A stretch of DNA of 64,000 nt from Pseudomonas gregormendelii (GTDB taxonomy: Bacteria; Pseudomonadota; Gammaproteobacteria; Pseudomonadales; Pseudomonadaceae): contig NZ_JADEVO010000027.1 of the NCBI RefSeq assembly GCF_017114825.1, forward strand, positions 1 through 64,000, in the 5' to 3' direction. The notes beneath the pieces were generated by a model that saw only the letters and a program-made list of their open reading frames with translations, made no database searches and had not been told where the DNA came from. This document shows, one piece after another, positions 9,895-19,291 of this stretch; position 1 is the stretch's first letter, and each line of letters starts with the position of its first letter. The translations under genes were made by a program, and so were the position numbers.

Positions 9895-10562
9895 TGGTCC
9901 TCCAGAATCAAAACCACCAGGTCTTTCGGGCCGTGGGCGCCGTAGGCCAGCACTTGTTCGATGTCAGCAGTCTTCGACGGACCGGACACCAGCAAGGCGT
10001 TGGTCGGCATGCCTTGGGCCCACTCGAATTCCTGTTGCACCTGGTAGAAGTTGTCGCGGATTTCGCTCGCCTTCAGCAGGGCGAAATGCACCGGCGGCAC
10101 CAGGCTCATCAATCGCGGCTCTTCCCGGGTTGGCCAGAGGATCAGGCTGCCGGTGGCGGCGATGGCACCCAGGGTCGTGGTCAGGCTGGCCGGCGTGTCG
10201 TGGAACAGCTCGGCTTTCCATTCCTCGATCGGACGATTGTAGGATTTGAGTGTTGGCAGCTGCGGATTGTTCGCCCAATGCTGAGTGACGCGTTGGCCGT
10301 GTGCAGTGGTCGGGGCGATCAGCAAGCTGGGTAGCTGGCGATCCTTGACCAGTTGCGCGAGCAGTGCCGGCCACTGTTCATCGCACGTCAGGTGGATCTC
10401 GGTGTGCACCGCTTCCATCAGCTTGCGCAGTTGCGGGATGCGTTGTTCGGGCGCGTAGGTGTAGGGCGCTGTCAGCAGTTCGACGTCGAAGTCGTCAGGC
10501 ACCGGCGTGGTTCCCGTCAGACTGTTGCGTAACTTGCCGAGGATATTGTGCTTGGCACTCAT
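9891..10562 (-). CDS. lutC: lactate utilisation protein LutC (LUD domain)
   Basis: The 223-aa protein beginning MSAKHNILGKL contains a LUD domain, including WPTREEPRLMSLVPPVHFAL and the C-terminal GPSKTADIEQVLAYGAHGPK. LutC is a subunit of the LutABC L-lactate oxidation complex, which feeds electrons from L-lactate to the respiratory chain. The start overlaps the lutB stop as ATGA (10560-10564), and the stop overlaps dld in the same way. An upstream in-frame extension exists but lies wholly inside lutB. Confidence 0.9.
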
Positions 10563-12016
10563 CAGCGATCTCCCTGTCTGGCCAGATGTTCGCGGGCCAT
10601 GTCGTGCAATGAACGGGCTGCCGGCTTTGGCGCGCTGTGGTTTTGTGTCCACGGGCCCAGGCGGGTCGGTGTGAGGGCGCGCAGGCGGGTGGCGAAGAAG
10701 CCGAACAGGCGATAGAGCGCCGGTGAACTGTTGAGCCTGGCCCAGGAATTCCAGATGAAGCGTTCCTTGCGCGAATACTTGCTGCCCTGGCCGCGCATGA
10801 CCGGGTTCGGGCTGTCCGGGGCCTTGACGTTCTCTTCGCGCAGGCGACGCAGCAACGCAGGGATAGGAATTTTGACCGGGCAGACTTCACCGCACGCCCC
10901 GCACAGCGACGATGCGCTGGGGTGGTCCGGAACCTTCGCCAGGCCAACCAGGTGTGGGGTGATGATTTTGCCGATGGGCCCTGGGTACACCTCGCCGTAG
11001 GCGTGGCCGCCGATTCGGGTGTAGACCGGGCAATGATTCATGCAGGCGCCGCAGCGGATGCAGTTGAGGGTCTGGCGCAGCTCGCTGTCGGCGAAAGCCT
11101 GGCTGCGGCCGTTGTCCAGCAGCACCAGGTGCACTTCCTGCGGGCCGTCGAGTTCATGTTCCTGGCGCGGGCCGGAGATCATGTTGACGTAGGTGGTGAT
11201 CGGCTGGCCGAGGGCGGAACGGGTCAGCAGCGACAGCAGCGGCACCACGTCGCGCAGGTTCTCGACCACTTTTTCGATGCCGGTGACGGCAATGTGCACC
11301 GGCGGCACCGTGGTGGTCATGCGCCCGTTGCCTTCGTTTTCCACCAGCAGCAGGGTGCCGGTTTCGGCCACGGCGAAGTTGACACCGGAGACGCCGATGT
11401 CTGCTTCGAAGAATTTCTGCCGCAGGACTTTGCGACCGATCTGAATGAGTTGGTCAACGTCCTTGGTGTACTCCACGCCAAGTTTGTCGTGGAACAAGGA
11501 CGCGACCTGACCGGCATTCTTGTGGATTGCCGGCATAATGATGTGTGAAGGCTTCTCGTGGTCGAGCTGGACGATGTACTCGCCCATGTCCGATTCCAGG
11601 CATTCAATGCCCCGATCAGCAAGGAAATGATTCATCTCCATTTCTTCGCTGACCATCGATTTGCCCTTGATCACTTGCCGCCCCTCGTGAGCGCGGATGA
11701 TCGAGAGGACGATGCCATTGGCCTCGTCCACCGTTTCCGCCCAGTGCACTGTCACACCGTTGCGGGTCAGGTTCTGTTCAAGCTGCTCGAGCAGGTCGGG
11801 CAGCTTGGATAAAGCACGGGCGCGGACGGCATTGCCGAGCGCTCGCAGATGTTCCCTTTCGTGGGCATCGCTGAAAGACGCTGCCCTTTTTGTCATCAGT
11901 GAATCCATCGCCGTGCGAAAGTTGTTTCGCAACTGCGGGTCACCCAGTGCCGTGTGGGCTCGGGTGCGAAAATCTTCTTCTACGGCAACCGTAGGAATAA
12001 GCGCGGAAGCGTTCAT
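10562..12016 (-). CDS. lutB: lactate utilisation Fe-S protein LutB
   Basis: The 484-aa protein beginning MNASALIPTVAVEEDF has the LUD domain followed by a bis-[4Fe-4S] ferredoxin-like region (CIRCGACMNHCPVY and LCGACGEVCPVKIP) and a C-terminal helical tail. It is the iron-sulfur subunit of LutABC. The start at 12016 was chosen because its ATG overlaps the lutA stop as ATGA; a 35-codon in-frame extension lies inside lutA. Confidence 0.92.
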   Translation of the reverse strand: MNASALIPTVAVEEDFRTRAHTALGDPQLRNNFRTAMDSLMTKRAASFSDAHEREHLRALGNAVRARALSKLPDLLEQLEQNLTRNGVTVHWAETVDEANGIVLSIIRAHEGRQVIKGKSMVSEEMEMNHFLADRGIECLESDMGEYIVQLDHEKPSHIIMPAIHKNAGQVASLFHDKLGVEYTKDVDQLIQIGRKVLRQKFFEADIGVSGVNFAVAETGTLLLVENEGNGRMTTTVPPVHIAVTGIEKVVENLRDVVPLLSLLTRSALGQPITTYVNMISGPRQEHELDGPQEVHLVLLDNGRSQAFADSELRQTLNCIRCGACMNHCPVYTRIGGHAYGEVYPGPIGKIITPHLVGLAKVPDHPSASSLCGACGEVCPVKIPIPALLRRLREENVKAPDSPNPVMRGQGSKYSRKERFIWNSWARLNSSPALYRLFGFFATRLRALTPTRLGPWTQNHSAPKPAARSLHDMAREHLARQGDR

Positions 12017-12837
12017 AGAACACCTCCGGTTCGCTGCCAGAGGAAACTGGCCAGGTGTTGGCCGCGCAACGCTTCCTTCTGTTTCTCCAGCGAGCCGTTG
12101 ATGTTCATCAGGCAACCGCAATCGGCACTCAGTACCTGGTGCGCGCCCGACTCTTTCAGCGACCGGGTCTTGTCAGCCACCATCGCGCCGGAAATGTCTG
12201 GCATACGGACGCTGAAAGTCCCACCGAAGCCACAGCATTCACTTTCGTGGCTGTGGTCGACTCGCTCCACGTTGCTCAGTTGCGACAACAACTCGCGACC
12301 GTGCAGGTGGGTGTTCATCTCACGACGCGCCGAACACGAGGTGTGCAGCGCCACTTTCACCGGCTCGCCGCTGTCCTTGAGCTGCACCTTGCAGACAAAC
12401 AGCAGGAACTCGGCCAGTTCATACGTCCGGGCCGCCAGGGCCTGAACCTGTTTCAGCGTTTGCGGCTCGTCCTTGAACAAGTCGGCATAGTGTTCGCGCA
12501 ACATGCCGGCACAGGATCCCGACGGCACTACCACCGGGTAATCTGCGGCGAACAGCGCCAGTTGCGAGCGCGCGACGATCCTTGCCTGCTCGGTGTAACC
12601 CGAGGTGTAGGCCGGTTGTCCGCAGCAGCTCTGCCCCTGCGGGTACTCGACCCGAATGCCTTCGCGTTCCAGCAAGCGGATCGCATCCATCCCGGCTTCG
12701 GGATAGAACAGATCCACCACGCAGGTCCCGAACAGGTAGACCCGTGACGGTTTCTCGCTGGGGTATTGCCGAGGCTCAGGCAGTGGCGGGGCCACGCGGG
12801 TCGCGTTCGGCACGGCGTTGTAAAAAAGCTCGCTCAT
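12013..12837 (-). CDS. lutA: lactate utilisation protein LutA (CCG domains)
   Basis: The 274-aa protein carries two cysteine-rich CCG domains (SCCGQPAYTSGY and ECCGFGGTFSVRMP), the arrangement of LutA / glycolate-oxidase GlcF-like subunits that bind Fe-S clusters or pass electrons to quinone. It opens the lutABC-dld block, separated from lldP by about 150 bp that hold two hairpins. The ATG lies behind GGAGACACGCCTG, a good ribosome-binding site. Confidence 0.9.
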   Translation of the reverse strand: MSELFYNAVPNATRVAPPLPEPRQYPSEKPSRVYLFGTCVVDLFYPEAGMDAIRLLEREGIRVEYPQGQSCCGQPAYTSGYTEQARIVARSQLALFAADYPVVVPSGSCAGMLREHYADLFKDEPQTLKQVQALAARTYELAEFLLFVCKVQLKDSGEPVKVALHTSCSARREMNTHLHGRELLSQLSNVERVDHSHESECCGFGGTFSVRMPDISGAMVADKTRSLKESGAHQVLSADCGCLMNINGSLEKQKEALRGQHLASFLWQRTGGVL

Positions 12838-12876
12838 CAGGCGTGTCTCCGGGTGGGCCCGGTTATCCGTCCGCTG

Positions 12877-12972
12877 AGGCTGCTGAATATAGAGAGGGAA
12901 GCTTTCAGCAGCCTTACAGACCGGGTTGTGAATAGCTGACGCCGGAGTCGTGGTCCGGCGTCGGTTTTTTCG
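12877..12972 (-). other. two intercistronic hairpins between lldP and lutA
   Basis: One 11-bp perfect inverted repeat AGGCTGCTGAA/TTCAGCAGCCT (12877-12887 and 12904-12914) and a second repeat ACGCCGGA/TCCGGCGT near 12943-12966. Neither is followed by a T-run in the direction of the operon. They are more likely mRNA processing or 3'-protection structures separating permease and enzyme messages than full terminators. Confidence 0.5.
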
Positions 12973-12988
12973 ATGCTGCTTCCAGGTC

Positions 12989-14683
12989 TTAGTGCACCAG
13001 CATGCCGGTGAGCCAGTAGGCCTGGATGTAGGTGATCAGGCCGACGATCGTTGCAAAGAACAGGCTGTGCTTGAGGGTGAAGCGGAACAGATCCGACTCC
13101 TTGCCCACCAGGCCGGTCGCGGCGCACGCCACGGCGATCGATTGCGGCGAGATCATCTTGCCGGTCACGCCGCCGCTGGTGTTTGCCGCTACCAGCAGCA
13201 CATCACTGACGCCGATCTGGTGCGCGGTGGTCGCTTGCAACGAGCTGAACAGCGCGTTGGACGACGTGTCGGAACCTGTCAGGAACACGCCCAGCCAGCC
13301 AAGGAACGGCGAGAAGAACGGGAAGGCCGCGCCGGTGCCTGCCAATACCAGCGCCATGGTCGAGGACATGCCCGAGTAGTTGGTGACGAAGGCAAATGCC
13401 AGGACCATACCGATGGACAGAATCGGCCAGCGCAGTTCGTAGAAGGTCTCTTTCAAAGTGGTAAGACCAGTTTTGAAATTGATCTTCAGTACCAGCATCG
13501 AGATCAGTGCGGAGAAGAAAATCGCCGTGCCGGTGGCGGAAATCGGGTCGAGCTTGAACACCGCTGGAATGGCGGTTGGCGCAGTCACGATCGGTGCGAC
13601 TTTGATCACCATCTGATCCAGGTGCGGAATCGCGAAGTTGAACACCCAGCTGTACATCGAGCCGCCGGCAGCAAACATTGCCTTGAACGGTTTGAGGGTC
13701 CAGATGGTGACCAGCACGGTGAGAATCAGGAACGGCGACCAGGCTTTGATGATTTCGAACAGGCTGTATGGGGATGCCACGCTGGTGCGCGGTTGGCCGA
13801 AACCACCGGCGCTGGCGGTCACCACCGAGGCCGAGACGGCACCGGCGATGTGTTGGCCGGCGGCGCGTTTTGGCTGCCAGACTTTCAGGAACAGCGTCAG
13901 GGAAATCAGGCTGACCAGGGCCGAGGTGATGTCCGGCAGCTCAGGGCCGATAAAGTTCGACGTGAAGTATTGAGTGATGGCAAAGCTCAAGCCGGCGACC
14001 AGCGCAGCAGGCCAGGTCTCACGAACGCCGCGCAGGCCATCCATCATGAACACCAGCCAGAACGGCACGAACAGCGACAGCAGCGGCAGTTGGCGACCGG
14101 TCATGGCGCCGATCTTGAACGCGTCGATGCCGGTCACTTGCCCGGCCACGATGATCGGAATCCCCAAGGCACCGAAGGCCACTGGCGCGGTGTTGGCGAT
14201 CAGGCACAGGCCCGCGGCGTACAGTGGGTTGAAGCCGAGTCCTACCAGCAATGCGGCGGTAATCGCTACCGGCGCACCGAAACCGGCAGCACCTTCCAGG
14301 AACGCACCGAAGCAGAAACCGATCAGCAGAACCTGCAAACGCTGGTCGTCGGTGATCGACAAAACCGAGCTGCGGATGACCTCGAACTGACCACTCTTGA
14401 CCGTCAGTTTGTAGAGGAACACAGCGGCGACAATGATCCACGCAATCGGCCACAGACCGTAGGCGAAGCCATAGCCTGCGGCGGCGAACGCCATGTCGAC
14501 GGGCATCTGGAAAGCGAAGATTGCGACGGCGATGGACAACGCCAGCGTGATACTGCCGGCCACGTGCCCTTTGAGGCGGAACACCGCCAGCGCCAGGAAG
14601 AAAAACACGATGGGGATAACGGCGGCGAGCGCGGAGAAGCCAAGGCTGCCGAGCGGGGTATAGAGCTGTTGCCAGGTTTGCAT
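12989..14683 (-). CDS. lldP: L-lactate permease LldP
   Basis: The 564-aa polytopic inner-membrane protein belongs to the lactate permease (LctP) family and imports L-/D-lactate and glycolate with protons. Many hydrophobic segments are visible from FSALAAVIPIVFFFLALAVF near the N-terminus to the last helix TIVGLITYIQAYWLTG. The motif GFCFGAFLEGAAGFGAPVAI is typical of the family. It is the first gene of the lactate operon, divergent from lldR with the operator palindrome between them. Confidence 0.95.
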   Translation of the reverse strand: MQTWQQLYTPLGSLGFSALAAVIPIVFFFLALAVFRLKGHVAGSITLALSIAVAIFAFQMPVDMAFAAAGYGFAYGLWPIAWIIVAAVFLYKLTVKSGQFEVIRSSVLSITDDQRLQVLLIGFCFGAFLEGAAGFGAPVAITAALLVGLGFNPLYAAGLCLIANTAPVAFGALGIPIIVAGQVTGIDAFKIGAMTGRQLPLLSLFVPFWLVFMMDGLRGVRETWPAALVAGLSFAITQYFTSNFIGPELPDITSALVSLISLTLFLKVWQPKRAAGQHIAGAVSASVVTASAGGFGQPRTSVASPYSLFEIIKAWSPFLILTVLVTIWTLKPFKAMFAAGGSMYSWVFNFAIPHLDQMVIKVAPIVTAPTAIPAVFKLDPISATGTAIFFSALISMLVLKINFKTGLTTLKETFYELRWPILSIGMVLAFAFVTNYSGMSSTMALVLAGTGAAFPFFSPFLGWLGVFLTGSDTSSNALFSSLQATTAHQIGVSDVLLVAANTSGGVTGKMISPQSIAVACAATGLVGKESDLFRFTLKHSLFFATIVGLITYIQAYWLTGMLVH

Positions 14684-14735
14684 ATGGGGTGGCCCCTAAT
14701 TGTTGTTGGTCAGGCACTGGTCAGCGTGCTTGGAT

Positions 14736-14752
14736 AATTGGTAATACCAATT
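14736..14752. promoter_or_regulatory. LldR operator palindrome
   Basis: AATTGGTAATACCAATT is a perfect 8+1+8 palindrome in the lldP-lldR gap, 53 bp upstream of lldP. The TGGTnnnACCA core is the recognition pattern of FadR-type GntR regulators such as LldR, so this is the probable operator controlling the lactate operon. Confidence 0.8.
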
Positions 14753-14943
14753 TACAATCGCTGTTGGCTAGAGTAAAAGCCTTCTAGGGGTGTGTCAATT
14801 TGCCGCCCGCAAACTTTCGTCTTACGTGCGCCTGGCGGGTCGATTTTTCGTTCGACTAAACAGTGTCCGGCAGGTGCCTGCGCAGCGCCGATAGGCCAGA
14901 ATAGAGAGCCCGGCGAGTGGTCGGGATCGTGGAGAAATGAGTC

Positions 14944-15711
14944 ATGGGGTTTGATCAGATTCGGCAGCGCCGTTTGTCTGACGATATTGTCGAGCAGCTC
15001 GAGGGGATGATTCTCGAGGGCACGCTGAAGGCCGGTGAGCGCTTGCCTGCCGAGCGTGCGCTGGCCGAGCAGTTCGGCGTTTCGCGGCCGTCTTTACGCG
15101 AAGCGATCCAGAAACTGGCGGCCAAGGGCTTGCTGGTCAGCCGTCAGGGCGGTGGCAACTATGTGGTCGAATCCCTGGGCACGACGTTCAGTGATCCGTT
15201 GCTGCATCTGCTGGAAAGCAATCCCGAGGCCCAGCGCGATTTGCTGGAGTTTCGCCACACCCTGGAAGCGTCATGCGCCTATTACGCAGCGCTGCGCGCT
15301 ACCGATGTTGATCGCGAGCGCCTGACTGCGGCATTCAATCAGCTGCAGGACTGCTACACGCGACACGATGAAATCAGTCGCGCGGAAGAAGGCGCCGCTG
15401 ATGCGAAATTTCACCTGGCGATTGCCGAAGCGAGCCACAACGCCGTGTTGTTGCACACGATTCGCGGGCTGTTCGATCTGCTCAAGCGCAATGTCGTGAC
15501 CAATATCGGCGGGATGTACAAGCAGCGCACGGAAACCCGCGACATGCTGATCACTCAGCACCGGGAACTGTACCTGGCGATTATCGAGGGGCGTGCCGAG
15601 CAGGCGCGAGAGGTGTCCAGCAGGCATATCCTGTATGTGCAGGAGGTGCTGGAGGAAGTGCGTCAGGAAGTGCAGCGCGTGGCTCGGGCGGAGCGGCGCA
15701 AAGGGATGTGA
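14944..15711 (+). CDS. lldR: GntR/FadR-family lactate regulator LldR
   Basis: The 255-aa cytoplasmic transcription factor has an N-terminal winged helix (PAERALAEQFGVSRPSLREAI) and a C-terminal FCD domain with conserved acidic and His residues (DAKFHLAIAEASHN, ITQHRELYLAI). LldR represses the lactate genes and is released by lactate. It is transcribed divergently from lldP, and the palindrome at 14736-14752 fits its site. The ATG follows GTGGAGAAATGAGTC. Confidence 0.92.
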   Translation: MGFDQIRQRRLSDDIVEQLEGMILEGTLKAGERLPAERALAEQFGVSRPSLREAIQKLAAKGLLVSRQGGGNYVVESLGTTFSDPLLHLLESNPEAQRDLLEFRHTLEASCAYYAALRATDVDRERLTAAFNQLQDCYTRHDEISRAEEGAADAKFHLAIAEASHNAVLLHTIRGLFDLLKRNVVTNIGGMYKQRTETRDMLITQHRELYLAIIEGRAEQAREVSSRHILYVQEVLEEVRQEVQRVARAERRKGM

Positions 15712-15725
15712 ACGATTTTGAGTGC

Positions 15726-15827
15726 AAAAGATCGCAGCCTTCGGCAGCTCCTACATGGATTTTGTTTCAACCCGATTCATCGGGCTCGCACAAAACTGTA
15801 GGAGCTGCCGCAGGCTGCGATCTTTTC
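15726..15827. repeat. REP pair (inverted)
   Basis: Two REP sequences in opposite orientation, AAAGATCGCAGCCTTCGGCA and its inverse ending GCAGGCTGCGATCTTTT, flank a 50-bp spacer. They sit between the convergent lldR and smpB genes. Confidence 0.85.
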
Positions 15828-15854
15828 GCAGGCGCCGCATTTCAGGCAGAAGAA

Positions 15855-16337
15855 TTAATCTTCCTTGCCCTTGTTCCGCACCGCACGCTGCAGCTCACGA
15901 CCGGCGTCGCGTTCGCGTTCGGTGTCGCGCTTGTCGTATTCCTTCTTGCCCTTGCCCAGAGCGATCTCGCACTTGACCATGTGCTTGCTCCAGTACCAGG
16001 ACAGGCATACGCAGGCATAACCCTTCTGCTGCACGGCGGCGGCCAGCTTTTCCAGCTCGCGCCGATTCAGCAGCAGCTTGCGCGTGCGGGTCGGGTCAGC
16101 AATGACGTGGGTGCTTGCGGTCATCAGTGGCGTGATATGGCTGCCAAGCAGCCAGGCTTCGCCATCCTTGAGCAGTACATAACTGTCAACCAGTTGTAGC
16201 TTGCTCGCCCGCAAACTCTTTACTTCCCAGCCGGCCAGGACCAGACCAGCCTCGAACCGATGTTCGATGAAGTAATCGTGTCGCGCCTTTTTATTTTGCG
16301 CGATGGTCCCTGTGGGGTGTTTCTTCTGTTTAGCCAT
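15855..16337 (-). CDS. smpB: SsrA-binding protein SmpB
   Basis: The 160-aa protein binds tmRNA and delivers it to stalled ribosomes. Family motifs include IAQNKKARHDYFIEHRFEAG, GWEVKSLRASK and LLLNRRELEKL, and the basic C-terminal tail (GKGKKEYDKRDTERERD) enters the mRNA channel. The start at MAKQKKHPTG was chosen; the longer in-frame extension has no family character. ssrA lies about 9.3 kb away, beyond the lactate operon. Confidence 0.95.
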   Translation of the reverse strand: MAKQKKHPTGTIAQNKKARHDYFIEHRFEAGLVLAGWEVKSLRASKLQLVDSYVLLKDGEAWLLGSHITPLMTASTHVIADPTRTRKLLLNRRELEKLAAAVQQKGYACVCLSWYWSKHMVKCEIALGKGKKEYDKRDTERERDAGRELQRAVRNKGKED

Positions 16338-16455
16338 AGGGGCGGCATTATAGGGAGTTGCAAGCAAGTCGGCTACGGTATCGCTACGTGCTTGAGCAGG
16401 TTGATTGAATCCCGGACAATGCGCGCTCTTTTTTGAACGCTTGGGCGTGATAACG

Positions 16456-17859
16456 ATGTCGACAGACAAGGTTTCTGTCCACGGCAGTTGGGCTAGCCGC
16501 TGGGTCTTCATACTCGCCGCGACCGGTTCGGCCGTGGGCCTGGGTAGTATCTGGAAATTCCCCTACATGGTCGGCGTCTATGGCGGCGGCGCCTTTGTGC
16601 TGATGTTCCTGGCCTGCATCGCGCTGATCGGTGTGCCGGTCATGCTGGCCGAAACCCTGATCGGCCGCCGTGCCCGGCAAAGCCCGGCGAATGCCTTGAA
16701 GGTGCTGGCCATCGAGGCCGGGCATTCGGGCAAGTGGTCCTGGGGGGCCTTCGCCGGCATGATCACGGCGTTGCTCATCCTGTCTTTCTACAGTGTGGTG
16801 GGCGGCTGGTCGCTGGATTACATCATCGACATGGGGCGTGGCGATTTCCAGGGCGTGACACCTGATCAGGTCGGCGCGTATTTCGGTAATGTCATCGCCG
16901 ACCCCTGGCGCCTGACACTTTGGCACACAATATTCATGCTGCTGTCGGCCGTGGTGATCGCCAAGGGCGTCGTTGCCGGGCTCGAGCGCAGCCTGCGGAT
17001 CATGATGCCACTGCTGTTCGTGATGATCCTGGTGTTGCTGGGTTACAGCATGACCACGGGCCACTTCATGGAAGGCGTGCATTTCATGTTCGACTTCCAT
17101 CCGGAAAAAGTCCTTGATGGCTTGCTGCCCGCGATGGGCCATGCGTTCTTCTCCCTCAGTGTCGGCGTTGGTTCGATCATGATCTACGGCGCCTACATGC
17201 CCAAGGATTCATCGATTTCCGGTACGGTTGTCGGCGTGGCGCTGCTGGATACCTTCGTGTCCCTGGTCGCCGGATTGGCCCTGTTCCCGATCGTGTTCGC
17301 GGCCGGCCTGAACCCGAGCGAAGGTCCAGGGCTGATGTTTGTCAGCCTGCCTTTCGCCTTCGGCAACGTAGCCTTCGGCCAACTGATGGGCGTAGTGTTC
17401 TTCGTGCTGGTAGCCGTTGCGGCCTGGAGTTCGGCGATTTCCCTGCTCGAACCGATGGTGGCCTACCTGGTTGAACGGACCAAGGTCAGCCGCGCCTGGG
17501 TGACGTTCTGGCTGGCTTTCACCTGCTGGTTCGTGGGGCTGGGCACGGTGTTTTCCTTCAATATCTGGAAGCAAGCCAAGTTTTTCGTGAACGAAGGCGG
17601 GATGTTTCACCTCTATCAATGGGGTGCGGCCGGGGGATTGGACTTCTTCGGCGTGATCGATTTCTTCACCTCGCGAATCATGTTGCCCCTTGGCGGGTTA
17701 TGTTTCGTGGTGTTTGCAGGCTGGGTAATGGGCCGTGAGGCGGTGCGCGACGAATTGTCGATCCGCCGTCCGGCACTGTTCGCCCTGTCCCTGTTTTTGA
17801 TGCGCTATGTGGCGCCCATCGGCATTCTTGTAGTGTTTGCCGCCCAGCTGTGGAAGTGA
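16456..17859 (+). CDS. sodium-dependent transporter (NSS family)
   Basis: The 467-aa inner-membrane protein is a neurotransmitter:sodium symporter homologue. The N-terminal signature WASRWVFILAATGSAVGLGS is typical, with GSIWKFPYMVG lining the first sodium site. About eleven to twelve hydrophobic segments follow. Bacterial members import amino acids with Na+; the substrate here is unknown. The start at MSTDKVSVHG was preferred because the 17-codon extension upstream is not family-like. It is divergent from smpB. Confidence 0.88.
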   Translation: MSTDKVSVHGSWASRWVFILAATGSAVGLGSIWKFPYMVGVYGGGAFVLMFLACIALIGVPVMLAETLIGRRARQSPANALKVLAIEAGHSGKWSWGAFAGMITALLILSFYSVVGGWSLDYIIDMGRGDFQGVTPDQVGAYFGNVIADPWRLTLWHTIFMLLSAVVIAKGVVAGLERSLRIMMPLLFVMILVLLGYSMTTGHFMEGVHFMFDFHPEKVLDGLLPAMGHAFFSLSVGVGSIMIYGAYMPKDSSISGTVVGVALLDTFVSLVAGLALFPIVFAAGLNPSEGPGLMFVSLPFAFGNVAFGQLMGVVFFVLVAVAAWSSAISLLEPMVAYLVERTKVSRAWVTFWLAFTCWFVGLGTVFSFNIWKQAKFFVNEGGMFHLYQWGAAGGLDFFGVIDFFTSRIMLPLGGLCFVVFAGWVMGREAVRDELSIRRPALFALSLFLMRYVAPIGILVVFAAQLWK

Positions 17860-17866
17860 CGCTGAC

Positions 17867-18301
17867 ATGACGACACATATTCAACGTTCGGCCCTGCTGC
17901 CGTATCCGGCGCAAGCGCTGTATGACCTGGTCAACGACGTGGCGCGCTATCCGGAATTCCTGCCCTGGTGTTCGTCTGCCGAGGTCCTGGAGAGTTCTGC
18001 CGAGCATATGCGCGCCAGTGTCGGCGTGGCGAAGGGTGGCCTCAGCCAGCATTTCGTGACGCGCAATACGCTGGTGCCCGGTCAGTCCATCGAGATGAAC
18101 CTGGAAGAAGGTCCGTTCAATCAGCTGCATGGCGTCTGGGTGTTCAAGGCGTTGGGCGAGAAGGCCTGCAAGATCAGCCTCGATCTGTCGTTTGATTATG
18201 CCGGCCCGATCGTTCGCGCCACCTTGGGGCCGCTGTTCAACCAGGCCGCCAACACCCTGGTGGATGCGTTCTGCCAGCGTGCCAAGCAAATGCATGGTTG
18301 A
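17867..18301 (+). CDS. ratA: RatA-like START/coenzyme Q-binding protein
   Basis: The 144-aa protein belongs to the COQ10/RatA START-like family (MTTHIQRSALLPYPAQALYD, VNDVARYPEFLPWC, and the C-terminal FNQAANTLVDAFCQRAKQ). In E. coli RatA was described as a 50S-binding toxin; COQ10-type proteins bind ubiquinone. The actual role here is unresolved. It sits 7 bp after the transporter and is followed at once by ratB. Confidence 0.85.
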   Translation: MTTHIQRSALLPYPAQALYDLVNDVARYPEFLPWCSSAEVLESSAEHMRASVGVAKGGLSQHFVTRNTLVPGQSIEMNLEEGPFNQLHGVWVFKALGEKACKISLDLSFDYAGPIVRATLGPLFNQAANTLVDAFCQRAKQMHG

Positions 18302-18305
18302 GGTC

Positions 18306-18608
18306 ATGATCGACGTTGAGGTGATGTACGCCGCCGTTGATCGCCAGCTGTTGTTGGCGGTGAGCGTGCCGCCGGGGCTGACCGTGCGCGAGGTTGTGCG
18401 GCGCTCCGGGGTTGGCGAAGCGTTTCCCGAGCTTAATCTTGACGAGTGCCCGCTTGGGATCTTCGGCAAGGTGGTGGCCGATCCGCAAAGCCGGCTGGCC
18501 CAGGCCGGCGACCGGATCGAGATTTACCGGCCATTGCTGGCGGACCCCAAGGAAGTTCGGCGGCTGCGCGCAGCAAAAGCGGCTGAAGCCAGGGCGCGTA
18601 ATCAGTAA
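18306..18608 (+). CDS. ratB: RnfH/RatB ubiquitin-like protein
   Basis: The 100-aa protein has the RnfH-family beta-grasp pattern: VEVMYAAVDRQLLLAVSVPP, VREVVRRSG, GIFGKVV and GDRIEIYRPLLADPKEVRR. RnfH proteins pair with RatA in many gammaproteobacteria; the function is poorly defined. The ATG at 18306 follows TTGAGGTC, a better ribosome-binding site than the in-frame ATG at 18294 that overlaps ratA. A terminator follows. Confidence 0.85.
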   Translation: MIDVEVMYAAVDRQLLLAVSVPPGLTVREVVRRSGVGEAFPELNLDECPLGIFGKVVADPQSRLAQAGDRIEIYRPLLADPKEVRRLRAAKAAEARARNQ

Positions 18609-18627
18609 TCGCTGAACCGCAGACAAT

Positions 18628-18653
18628 AAAAAACCCGGCATGCCGGGTTTTTT
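18628..18653. terminator. bidirectional terminator between ratB and bamE
   Basis: AAAAAACCCGGCATGCCGGG followed by TTTTTT, a perfect stem between two convergent genes, serves both. Confidence 0.9.
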
Positions 18654-18666
18654 AATGCGTCGCAAA

Positions 18667-19194
18667 TTATTGCGGCGAAGTGTCCAGAGGCTCTGGAGTC
18701 GGGACCGGAACGGTTTCTACGCCGTCCACGTCCTTCTGGATCTGGTCCAGCAACGAGCCTGGCTTGACCGGTTTTTCCGGTTTCGGCTTCTCGACGTTCT
18801 CTGCAGGTGCGGTCACATTAGTGCCGCCATCCTGGCCGAGAATGGCTTCGTCACGGCTGACTCCCGGCATGAAATCACCGGAAAGGCTGACAAGCTGGTC
18901 ATTTGGGTTGAAGATAACGCTAATGCGTTCCTGTTGGCGTTCACCGCCACCGGGTTGCAGGCTGTACAGGTAATCCCAGCGATCGGCATGGAACGTGTCA
19001 GTCAGCAGGGGGTTGCCCATGATAAACCGTACTTGCCGACGGGTCATTCCCGGGCGTAACTGGTCTATCATGTCCTGCGTGACGACATTGCCCTGCTGGA
19101 TGTCGATTTTGTAAACCCCGGGGAATGAACAACCGGCGAGTGCGAGCAGTCCCACAAAGGTGAAACTGGTTAGCAAGAGCTTGGTGTTTTGCAT
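18667..19194 (-). CDS. bamE: outer-membrane assembly lipoprotein BamE
   Basis: The 175-aa lipoprotein has a signal peptide with lipobox LALAGC (Cys22) and the SmpA/OmlA domain: DIQQGNVVTQDMIDQLRPGM, RRQVRFIMGNPLLTDTFHAD and RWDYLYSLQPGGG. It is an accessory subunit of the Bam complex that inserts beta-barrel proteins. The C-terminus is a proline-rich tail. It is divergent from fur, as usual in pseudomonads. Confidence 0.95.
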   Translation of the reverse strand: MQNTKLLLTSFTFVGLLALAGCSFPGVYKIDIQQGNVVTQDMIDQLRPGMTRRQVRFIMGNPLLTDTFHADRWDYLYSLQPGGGERQQERISVIFNPNDQLVSLSGDFMPGVSRDEAILGQDGGTNVTAPAENVEKPKPEKPVKPGSLLDQIQKDVDGVETVPVPTPEPLDTSPQ

Positions 19195-19291
19195 CGGTGG
19201 GCGACTTCCACTATCTTGGCTGGGACAACGTAAACGCCGATCATACCCGCATTAAGAGAAGCTGCGAAGCAGCATCGCGAGAAAGCTGACC

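Noticed and set aside
15726..15827. Inverted repeats here and at 19792, 48084, 56530 and 61350 as novel elements
   Set aside because: They match the ordinary REP/BIME palindromes of the P. fluorescens group, placed in intergenic gaps.
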